Shown piece by piece: positions 58,733 through 64,000 of a stretch of 64,000 bases of DNA; the first letter of the stretch is position 1, and every line of letters starts with the position of its first letter. A program made the translations under genes and the position numbers. The stretch is taken from the NCBI GenBank assembly GCA_963831385.1, contig CAWHPW010000005.1:1-64000 (forward strand), written 5' to 3'. Below the pieces are notes generated by a model, which worked only from the letters and a program-made list of their open reading frames with translations, was not told the origin of the DNA and ran no database searches. The DNA comes from JACVRX01 sp963831385 (GTDB taxonomy: Bacteria > Actinomycetota > Actinomycetes > Jiangellales > Jiangellaceae).

Positions 58733-60361
58733 TCAGAAGTCCATGCCGCCCATGTCGCCGCCGCCAGCGCCGGCCGGAATCTTCTCCTTCTCCGGCTTGT
58801 CGGCGATGACGGCCTCGGTGGTGAGGAACAGGCCGGCGATCGACGCGGCGTTCTGCAACGCCGACCGGGTGACCTTGGCCGGGTCGATGATGCCGGCCTT
58901 GATCATGTCGACGTACTCGCCGGTGTTGGCGTCCAGGCCGTTGCCGACCTCCAGGCCGCGAACCCGCTCTGCCACGACGCCGCCCTCGAAGCCGGCATTG
59001 ATGGCGATCTGCTTGAGCGGAGCCTCCACGGCGACCTTGACGATGTTGGCGCCGGTGGCCTCGTCGCCGTCCAGGTCGAGCTTCTCGAACGCGGCCTGCG
59101 CCGCCTGGATGAGCGCGACGCCGCCGCCGGCGACGATGCCCTCCTCGACGGCTGCCTTGGCGTTGCGGACAGCGTCCTCGATGCGGTGCTTGCGCTCCTT
59201 GAGCTCGACCTCGGTGGCCGCGCCCGCCTTGATGACGGCCACGCCGCCGGCGAGCTTGGCCAGCCGCTCCTGGAGCTTCTCCTTGTCGTAGTCGCTGTCG
59301 GAGTTCTCGATCTCGGTGCGGATCTGGCTCACGCGACCGGCGATCTGGTCGGCGTCACCCGCGCCCTCGACGATGGTCGTCTCGTCTTTGGTGACGACGA
59401 CCTTGCGGGCCTGGCCGAGCAGGTCGACCGTTGCGTTCTCCAGCTTCAGGCCGACGGTCTCGCTGATGACCTGGCCACCGGTCAGGATCGCGATGTCCTG
59501 CAGCATGGCCTTGCGACGGTCGCCGAAGCCCGGCGCCTTCACCGCGACGGACTTGAACGTTCCGCGGATCTTGTTGACGACAAGAGTGGCGAGCGCCTCG
59601 CCCTCGACGTCCTCGGCGACGATCAGCAACGGCTTGCCTGCCTGCATGATCTTCTCGAGCAGCGGCAGCAGGTCCTTGACGCTGGAGATCTTGGACTCGA
59701 CCAGCAGCACGTAGGCGTCCTCGAGGACGGCCTCCTGCCGCTCGGGGTCGGTGACGAAGTAGCCGGAGATGTAGCCCTTGTCGAAGCGCATGCCCTCGGT
59801 GAGCTCGAGCTCGAGGCCGAAGGTGTTGCTCTCCTCGACGGTGATGACACCTTCCTTGCCGACCTTGTCCATTGCCTCGGCGATGAGCTCGCCGATCTGG
59901 GTATCGGCAGCGGAGATCGACGCGGTCGCGGCGATCTGCTCCTTGGTCTCGACGTCCTTGGCCGACGCAAGCAACTGCTCGGCGACGGCCTCGACGGCCT
60001 TCTCGATGCCGCGCTTGAGCGCCATCGGGCTCGCGCCCGCGGCGACGTTGCGCAGCCCCTCACGCACGAGCGCCTGGGCCAGCACGGTTGCCGTCGTCGT
60101 GCCGTCACCGGCGACGTCGTCGGTCTTCTTCGCGACCTCCTTGACCAGCTCGGCCCCGATCTTCTCCCACGGGTCCTCGAGCTCGATCTCCTTCGCGATG
60201 GAGACGCCGTCGTTGGTGATCGTCGGCGCCCCCCACTTCTTCTCGAGGACGACGTTGCGGCCCTTCGGGCCGAGCGTGACCCGGACGGCGTCGGCAAGCT
60301 GGTTCATGCCGCGCTCGAGGCCACGCCGCGCATCCTCGCTGAAAGCGATGATCTTTGGCAT
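58733..60361 (-). CDS. groEL2: 60-kDa chaperonin GroEL (GroEL2 type, no groES beside it)
   Basis: A 542-residue chaperonin. GDGTTTATVLAQALVREG (ATP site), VITVEESNTFGLELELTEGM, AAVEEGIVAGGGVALIQA and the Gly-rich AGAGGGDMGGMDF C-terminus are all standard; the latter is the actinobacterial housekeeping-copy type. No groES lies within 2 kb. GGGAGG and AGGGAA precede the ATG. Two CIRCE operators and a promoter lie at 60484-60544, so it is controlled by HrcA. No frameshift is seen over 1.6 kb, unlike many neighbours. Confidence 0.97.
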   Translation of the reverse strand: MPKIIAFSEDARRGLERGMNQLADAVRVTLGPKGRNVVLEKKWGAPTITNDGVSIAKEIELEDPWEKIGAELVKEVAKKTDDVAGDGTTTATVLAQALVREGLRNVAAGASPMALKRGIEKAVEAVAEQLLASAKDVETKEQIAATASISAADTQIGELIAEAMDKVGKEGVITVEESNTFGLELELTEGMRFDKGYISGYFVTDPERQEAVLEDAYVLLVESKISSVKDLLPLLEKIMQAGKPLLIVAEDVEGEALATLVVNKIRGTFKSVAVKAPGFGDRRKAMLQDIAILTGGQVISETVGLKLENATVDLLGQARKVVVTKDETTIVEGAGDADQIAGRVSQIRTEIENSDSDYDKEKLQERLAKLAGGVAVIKAGAATEVELKERKHRIEDAVRNAKAAVEEGIVAGGGVALIQAAQAAFEKLDLDGDEATGANIVKVAVEAPLKQIAINAGFEGGVVAERVRGLEVGNGLDANTGEYVDMIKAGIIDPAKVTRSALQNAASIAGLFLTTEAVIADKPEKEKIPAGAGGGDMGGMDF

Positions 60362-60483
60362 GGGTTCCCTGGTCCTCCCGGATAGCGGGTGGATTGACCG
60401 GCTCGACGCCCGCGACGGACGGCCTCGGCGTCCCGGCTCCTGTCACCGGGACAACCGGGACCTCGCCGACCCGGTACCTGTCG

Positions 60484-60510
60484 TTGTCACTCTCGACGAG
60501 AGAGTGCTAA
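60484..60510 (-). promoter_or_regulatory. CIRCE operator 1 (HrcA site), in groEL leader
   Basis: Minus strand reads TTAGCACTC, nine bases, then GAGTGACAA: a CIRCE with a perfect 5' half and two mismatches in the 3' half. It lies downstream of the likely groEL -10, in the 5' leader. Confidence 0.85.
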
Positions 60511-60514
60511 TGCG

Positions 60515-60543
60515 TGTTTAGCACTCTGCACCCGAGAGTGCAA
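60515..60543 (-). promoter_or_regulatory. Likely groEL2 promoter (-35 TTGCAC, -10 TAAACA)
   Basis: On the minus strand TTGCAC (60543-60538) and TAAACA (60520-60515) are separated by 17 bases, in the right direction for groEL and overlapped by CIRCE 2. The -10 is imperfect. Confidence 0.5.
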
Positions 60544-60544
60544 G
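60518..60544 (-). promoter_or_regulatory. CIRCE operator 2 (HrcA site), overlapping the groEL promoter
   Basis: TTAGCACTC-N9-GAGTGCAAG on the plus strand: a second CIRCE with a perfect first half and two mismatches in the second, 34 bp from the first. It covers the promoter-like hexamers and would block RNA polymerase when HrcA binds. Confidence 0.85.
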
Positions 60545-60586
60545 CGGAGTCGGTGCAGCGGCGACAGCCGACTACCCTTGGCCGTC

Positions 60587-61063
60587 GTGAACGGCGGCGA
60601 GGCGGCGCCCGGGGCCACCCGGCGGCTCTCGCGTGCATCGACAGCCTGGCGGGTTGCGACCGCCTTCGCGGGAATCGCCGCCCTGATCCACGGCACACTC
60701 GCCGACAGTGACGACTACTTCCCGTTCGGCTCGATGGCGCAGTACGCCACCGCCCACGACCTCGACGGCAAGGTCCGCTCCACCTACATGCTGGCCGACA
60801 CCGAGAGCGGACGACAGCGGGTGCGGGTTCCGCTGAATGCCACCGGAACCGGAATCGGCCGAGCGGAGGTCGAAGGCCAGCTCGACCGCATCCTCGCCGA
60901 TCCGGCGTTGCTGCAGACCGTCGCCGACGCGTACGAGGCGATCCACCCCGACCGCGATCATTACACGACGCTCTACCTCATGCGCGACGTCTACCAACTG
61001 CGCGATGGTTACCAGGCTGGCCCACCCGTCACCATCGAGCTGGCCCGGTGGAACGTCCAATGA
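60587..61063 (+). CDS. Membrane-associated protein, first gene of an HTTM operon
   Basis: A ~158-residue protein from GTG 60587 (a TTG at 60578 is the alternative), with one N-terminal helix (ATAFAGIAALIHGTLA) and a soluble, probably outside, domain (YFPFGSMAQYATAHDLDGKV, HPDRDHYTTLYLMRDVYQLR). A TACCCT hexamer just upstream suggests a leaderless or near-leaderless start. The stop overlaps the HTTM gene start (ATGA). It is divergent from groEL2, and CIRCE 2 lies within 45 bp of its start. Confidence 0.75.
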   Translation: MNGGEAAPGATRRLSRASTAWRVATAFAGIAALIHGTLADSDDYFPFGSMAQYATAHDLDGKVRSTYMLADTESGRQRVRVPLNATGTGIGRAEVEGQLDRILADPALLQTVADAYEAIHPDRDHYTTLYLMRDVYQLRDGYQAGPPVTIELARWNVQ

Positions 61064-61935
61064 GACGGATCGTCGCGTGGTGGACCACTCCCGTGCCGCT
61101 GGCCCGGGTCGCGCTGTTCCGGACCGTCGTGTACGTGTTCCTGCTCTACGACATCTTCGTGCTGGTCAACGATGTCGTGCCACACGGCTACGCGGCCGAC
61201 CTCTACCGTCCGTTGTTCATCGGGCGAGTGCTCCCGCTGCCGGAGCCGTCGCCTGGTCTCGTCCATACCTTGCAGGTCGTCATCGTGGTCGGCGCCGTGA
61301 TCGCGGCGACGGGCCGGCTGCCCCGGCTGGCGGGCTGGGTGGTCGCGGCCTGCTACTTCGAGTGGCTGATCATCGGGATGTCGTTCGGCAAAGTGGACCA
61401 CGACCACCTGGCGCTGCTGGTCGCACTGTGGGTGCTGCCGACCGTCGGACGGGCCAGGTTCCGCGACCTGACCCCGAGCGAGGCCGGCGGGTGGGCATTC
61501 CGCTGCATCCAGGTCGCAACGATCGCGACGTATGTCGGGTCGGCCTTTGCCAAGTGGTCACGCAACGGCGCACCGTTCGCCTGGGGCGGTAGCGCGGTCT
61601 TCACCTGGGCGATCATCCGCCGTGGCACCGATTTCATCGACTGGATCCTCGAGTACCCCTGGCTGCTGCGGATCAGCCAGTGGATGCTGCTGATCGCCGA
61701 GTTCCTCTCCCCGATCGTGCTGTTCCTGCGCGGGAAGGCACTGCTACTTGCCGCCGGATTCTTCCTGAGCTTTCATCTCGTGACCTATCTCAGCCTGGGT
61801 ATCCACTTCCTGCCGACGGTGATCTGCTGGCTGGCCTTCTTCCCATTGGAGCGCCTGCTGCCACCGGTGCGCCGGCGGGTGTCCGCGCCGCAGCCCGCCC
61901 CGGCGCCCGAACCCGAGCCCGACCCAGCCCGGTAA
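61060..61935 (+). CDS. HTTM-domain (vitamin K carboxylase-like) membrane protein
   Basis: A 291-residue protein starting at ATG 61060, which overlaps the previous stop. It has 6-8 membrane segments and the HTTM pattern: PLARVALFRTVVYVFLLYDI, then GMSFGKVDHDHLALLVALWV and YVGSAFAKWSRNGAPFAWGG, with HLVTYLSLGIHFLPTVICW late. These resemble bacterial relatives of gamma-glutamyl carboxylase without its catalytic insert. A DCC-family thiol oxidoreductase gene is convergent at its end, a pairing often seen with HTTM proteins. Confidence 0.85.
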   Translation: MRRIVAWWTTPVPLARVALFRTVVYVFLLYDIFVLVNDVVPHGYAADLYRPLFIGRVLPLPEPSPGLVHTLQVVIVVGAVIAATGRLPRLAGWVVAACYFEWLIIGMSFGKVDHDHLALLVALWVLPTVGRARFRDLTPSEAGGWAFRCIQVATIATYVGSAFAKWSRNGAPFAWGGSAVFTWAIIRRGTDFIDWILEYPWLLRISQWMLLIAEFLSPIVLFLRGKALLLAAGFFLSFHLVTYLSLGIHFLPTVICWLAFFPLERLLPPVRRRVSAPQPAPAPEPEPDPAR

Positions 61936-61939
61936 GGCG

Positions 61940-62359
61940 TCAGTTGCCGGGGCGCTGCGCCGCCGGCAGCGCGCACGCTGGCGTGCCGCCCGGCAGCCGG
62001 TGCCGGTTCGCCGCCACCAGGCGGTACACCGCGCGGGCGATCCAATGCAGCAGAGGAGCCTGAGCAGCTCGGCCGAGCACGCGCCACCAGCCGCCGGAAT
62101 CGACGAGCAACGCCGCGACGGCTTCGGCGCCGCCAACGACCTGGCCCGGCGCGTGGACCCACAGCAGCTCGCGCTCCGCCCGCTCGGCAGTCGTACCCAG
62201 CGCGGCGAGATCGGCGAACTGCCAGGCGACGATCTCGGCTGTCGTCGGGATTCGTCGTTCAATGAATCGGACACTCGACGTGCAGAAGGCGCAGTCCCCG
62301 TCATAGATGAGGACGGGCCGGCTCGCCAACACGCCGCCATCGTATGGCGAGCCCGCCAA
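61940..62359 (-). CDS. DCC-family thiol-disulfide oxidoreductase (DUF393)
   Basis: A 139-residue protein with the family N-terminus VLIYDGDCAFCTSSVRFIER, in which DxxCxxC is the redox pair, and the later ELLWVHAPGQVVGGAEAVAA. The last ~35 residues are Ala/Arg rich. Members are thioredoxin-fold proteins often placed with HTTM genes. The start ATG 62359 is possible, with an internal GTG as alternative. Four base pairs separate it from the convergent HTTM gene. Confidence 0.85.
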   Translation of the reverse strand: MAGSPYDGGVLASRPVLIYDGDCAFCTSSVRFIERRIPTTAEIVAWQFADLAALGTTAERAERELLWVHAPGQVVGGAEAVAALLVDSGGWWRVLGRAAQAPLLHWIARAVYRLVAANRHRLPGGTPACALPAAQRPGN

Positions 62360-62397
62360 GCCTCAGCCGGTAGTGGCGACAGCCGAATACACGCCGA

Positions 62398-62518
62398 CTT
62401 CACGGCTCAAGTCAACGGTCGTGAAGATCGTCGTGCAGGACCAGCCCGCTCGGCGGGCACGCACGGCACTACACAACAATCTTCACGGCTCAAGTCGGCC
62501 GTCGTGAAGATCGTCGTG
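62398..62518. repeat. Pair of 38-bp direct repeats forming hairpins
   Basis: Two copies (62398-62435 and 62481-62518) share CTTCACGGCTCAAGTC, four variable bases, then GTCGTGAAGATCGTCGTG. Around the second copy, ACACAACAATCTTCAC pairs with GTGAAGATCGTCGTGT as a 16-bp stem with two mismatches. They lie between the cold-shock terminator and the DCC gene on the minus strand. Role unknown; no further copy was seen in the window. Confidence 0.75.
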
Positions 62519-62537
62519 TAAGAACGGCAACCAGGCA

Positions 62538-62570
62538 GCGGCCCGGCCCCACAATCCGGGACCGGGCCGC
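62538..62570 (-). terminator. Hairpin terminator of the cold-shock gene
   Basis: A 13-bp stem (GCGGCCCGGCCCC against GGGACCGGGCCGC, one wobble) with a 7-base loop, 25 bp after the cold-shock stop on the minus strand. No T-run. Confidence 0.75.
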
Positions 62571-62594
62571 CAATCGATCGAATGGGGGCGGGCG

Positions 62595-62795
62595 TTACAC
62601 GATGCGGACGGACTCCGCCTGCGGGCCCTTGGGCCCCTGGCCGACCTCGAACTCGACCCGCTGGCCATCCTCGAGGCTGCGGTAGCCCTCCATGTCGATC
62701 GCGGTGTAGTGAACGAAGAGGTCCTGTCCGCCGTCTACGGCGATGAAGCCGTATCCCTTCTCGGAGTTGAACCACTTCACGGTGCCCTGAGCCAT
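62595..62795 (-). CDS. Cold-shock protein (CspA family)
   Basis: A 66-residue single cold-shock domain: GTVKWFNSEKGYGFIAVDGG with RNP1 and DLFVHYTAIDMEGYRSLEDG with RNP2. GGAGAGG precedes the ATG. It binds RNA and single-stranded DNA as an RNA chaperone. A promoter at 62895-62922 predicts a leader of about 90 nt with GC hairpins, the usual setting for post-transcriptional cold control. A strong terminator follows. Confidence 0.95.
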   Translation of the reverse strand: MAQGTVKWFNSEKGYGFIAVDGGQDLFVHYTAIDMEGYRSLEDGQRVEFEVGQGPKGPQAESVRIV

Positions 62796-62894
62796 TACCT
62801 CTCCTCGCGCCGGGGCGGATGTCGGGCCCGTTTTCAGGCCCGGGTCGTACTCGCTCCACCGCCCCCCCGGGGGGTCTTGCGCCGACCAGTGCAG

Positions 62895-62922
62895 ACCTTA
62901 CACAACCTGCCAATAGCCTCAA
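62895..62922 (-). promoter_or_regulatory. Likely promoter of the cold-shock gene
   Basis: Minus strand TTGAGG (62922-62917), 16 bases, TAAGGT (62900-62895). The leader downstream contains the hairpin CGGGCC-TGAAAACG-GGCCCG and a GC stem-loop, before GGAGAGG and the ATG. Confidence 0.5.
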
Positions 62923-62998
62923 GAGGTGTCGGTTCCAGAGCATCTCGCGGCGGTCGCCGACCCGCATCCGCCGCGGCGAGGCAGCACCGCAGCCGGAC

Positions 62999-63292
62999 TC
63001 AACCGCCGGCCACGGCGGGGATCACCGACACCCGCGTGCCGTCCGGTGTCGGCGTCTGCAGCCCGGAGGCGAACCGGACGTCGTCGTCGTCGACGTAGAC
63101 GTTGACGAAGCGGCGGATCTGGCCGGAGTCGTCCAGCACTCGCCCGCCGATTCCCGGGTACGAGGCATCGAGGGCGGCGACGACATCGGACAGCGTCGCC
63201 TCGTCCCCCACCGAGACCGAGACGTCGGACACACCGCCGGTGTACGTGCGCAGGATGGTGGGAACCCGCACCGCGATCGTGCTCATCGTCAT
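62999..63292 (-). CDS. MoaD/ThiS-type sulfur-carrier protein
   Basis: A 97-residue ubiquitin-fold protein: IAVRVPTILRTYTGGVSDVS, VVAALDASYPGIGGRVLDDS, FVNVYVDDDDVRFASG, and a C-terminal Gly-Gly (IPAVAGG) that would be activated as a thiocarboxylate. Its start overlaps the threonine synthase stop (ATGA), a conserved actinobacterial pair. It may serve cysteine synthesis (CysO-like) or molybdopterin; which one is not decided by sequence here. Confidence 0.9.
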   Translation of the reverse strand: MTMSTIAVRVPTILRTYTGGVSDVSVSVGDEATLSDVVAALDASYPGIGGRVLDDSGQIRRFVNVYVDDDDVRFASGLQTPTPDGTRVSVIPAVAGG

Positions 63293-64000
63293 GCCACCCC
63301 CAGGGCATCAAACTCGTCGATGGACGGCCGGATCGTGCCGACCGGGCCGACGGCCGAAGACACCGCATCGAGAGTCTTCAGCCCGTCGCCGGTGTTGAAC
63401 ACAACCGTCTCGGCGTCAGGGTCGAGCAACCCCGCACGGACCAGCTTTGCGAGGACGGCGACGGTGACACCGCCTGCCGTCTCTGCGAACACTCCCTCGG
63501 TCTCGGCCAGCAGCCGGATCCCGTCGACGACCTCCCCGTCGGTGACATCCTCCACCGCTCCACCGGTGCGGCGCGTGACGTCGAGGACGTATGGCCCGTC
63601 GGCGGGGTTGCCGATCGCGAGCGACTTGGCGATCGTCGACGGCCGGACGGGCCGTACGACGTCGCTGCCGGCTTTGAACGCGGCCGCAACTGGCGCACAG
63701 CCGGCGGCCTGGGCGCCGAAGATGCGTGGCGCCGCACCGTCCGCCAGACCCAAGGCCACCAGTTCACGGAACGCCTTGTCCACCTTGACCAGTTGGGCAC
63801 CGCTGGCGACCGGGATCACGACCTGTCTCGGCAACCGCCAGCCAAGCTGTTCGGCAACCTCGTAGCCCAGCGTCTTGGACCCCTCGGCGTAGTACGGGCG
63901 CACGTTGACGTTGACGAAGGCCCAGTCGGCATGTTCGCCCGCCAGCTCCGACGCCAGCCGGTTCACGTCGTCGTAGGTTCCCTCCACCGCGACGAGCGTC
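63289..64000 (-). CDS. thrC: Threonine synthase (N-terminal part outside window)
   Basis: The C-terminal ~237 residues of a PLP-dependent threonine synthase: EGTYDDVNRLASELAGEHAD, NVNVRPYYAEGSKTLGYEVA, GLADGAAPRIFGAQAAGCAP, and TVVFNTGDGLKTLDAVSSAV (the phosphate-loop region). It makes threonine from phosphohomoserine. The 5' end lies beyond base 64000. Its stop overlaps the MoaD-like gene. Confidence 0.93.
   Translation of the reverse strand, partial: TLVAVEGTYDDVNRLASELAGEHADWAFVNVNVRPYYAEGSKTLGYEVAEQLGWRLPRQVVIPVASGAQLVKVDKAFRELVALGLADGAAPRIFGAQAAGCAPVAAAFKAGSDVVRPVRPSTIAKSLAIGNPADGPYVLDVTRRTGGAVEDVTDGEVVDGIRLLAETEGVFAETAGGVTVAVLAKLVRAGLLDPDAETVVFNTGDGLKTLDAVSSAVGPVGTIRPSIDEFDALGVA

Noticed and set aside
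58541..60385. Long plus-strand open frame of over 600 codons opposite groEL
   Set aside because: It is the antisense shadow of a GC-rich conserved gene: it has no family features and its codon pattern mirrors the groEL third positions.

Overview
The window is about 70% G+C, uses GTG and TTG starts freely, has many ATGA/GTGA stop-start overlaps, and carries gene sets typical of the class Actinomycetes: a stand-alone groEL2 with CIRCE operators, the thrC-moaD-csp block, DUF3027, a Hsp90/sacsin-type ATPase, DUF2530 beside an NCS2 permease, an XPB helicase with its helicase-associated partner, and a mycothiol-type maleylpyruvate isomerase domain protein. I read it as a chromosomal segment of a free-living high-GC actinobacterium; genus cannot be told from sequence alone. 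No rRNA, tRNA, CRISPR array or insertion sequence was found.

Layout. 1-16 kb looks like a stress and envelope region: two large LuxR-type regulators, a SemiSWEET-like protein, a flavin oxidoreductase, a double GNAT acetyltransferase, two DUF6325 genes (one followed by a 22-residue Arg-rich peptide, one by a SHOCT protein), an overlapping AI-2E/DUF4239/membrane operon, a CPBP protease and a DUF2319-type hydrolase. Three intergenic palindromes of the form ACCCG-N3-CGGGT lie here. 16-30 kb holds a secreted M6 metalloprotease, a DtxR-type metal repressor, a ParA-like ATPase with a small partner, nagA, an MFS pump and the pdxH / citrate synthase / serC cluster, followed by a methyltransferase and an aldo/keto reductase. 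30-43 kb holds thpR, DUF2530 with a 42-bp coding repeat, an NCS2 permease, a sulfotransferase, the sacsin-like ATPase with DUF3027, an MFS protein, a cold-shock protein and the HipA-like kinase/DUF3037 pair. 43-48 kb is the most unusual part: a HAD-LarE fusion, and a TPR-CHAT protease divergent from an intracellular subtilase. 48-58 kb carries helicases (Helic_C_3 protein, XPB, HelD-like), an M20 peptidase, HD and DUF4031 proteins, CutC and a PIN protein. 58-64 kb has groEL2 under a double CIRCE, a divergent HTTM/DCC membrane operon, a cold-shock gene with a long leader, and moaD-thrC.

An important caveat is that many genes carry single-base frameshifts, mostly extra G or C outside homopolymers. 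They cluster in the hydrolase (14.7-15.5 kb), M6 protease (16.7-18.7 kb), NCS2 permease (32.9-34.2 kb) and XPB helicase (51.0-52.3 kb), with isolated cases elsewhere. Because housekeeping genes are hit and the protein family continues cleanly in the next frame, I treat them as probable sequence errors and annotate the reconstructed genes. At least one apparent gene fusion (CutC-DUF4031) and one apparent extension (57.7-58.3 kb) disappear once these are corrected.
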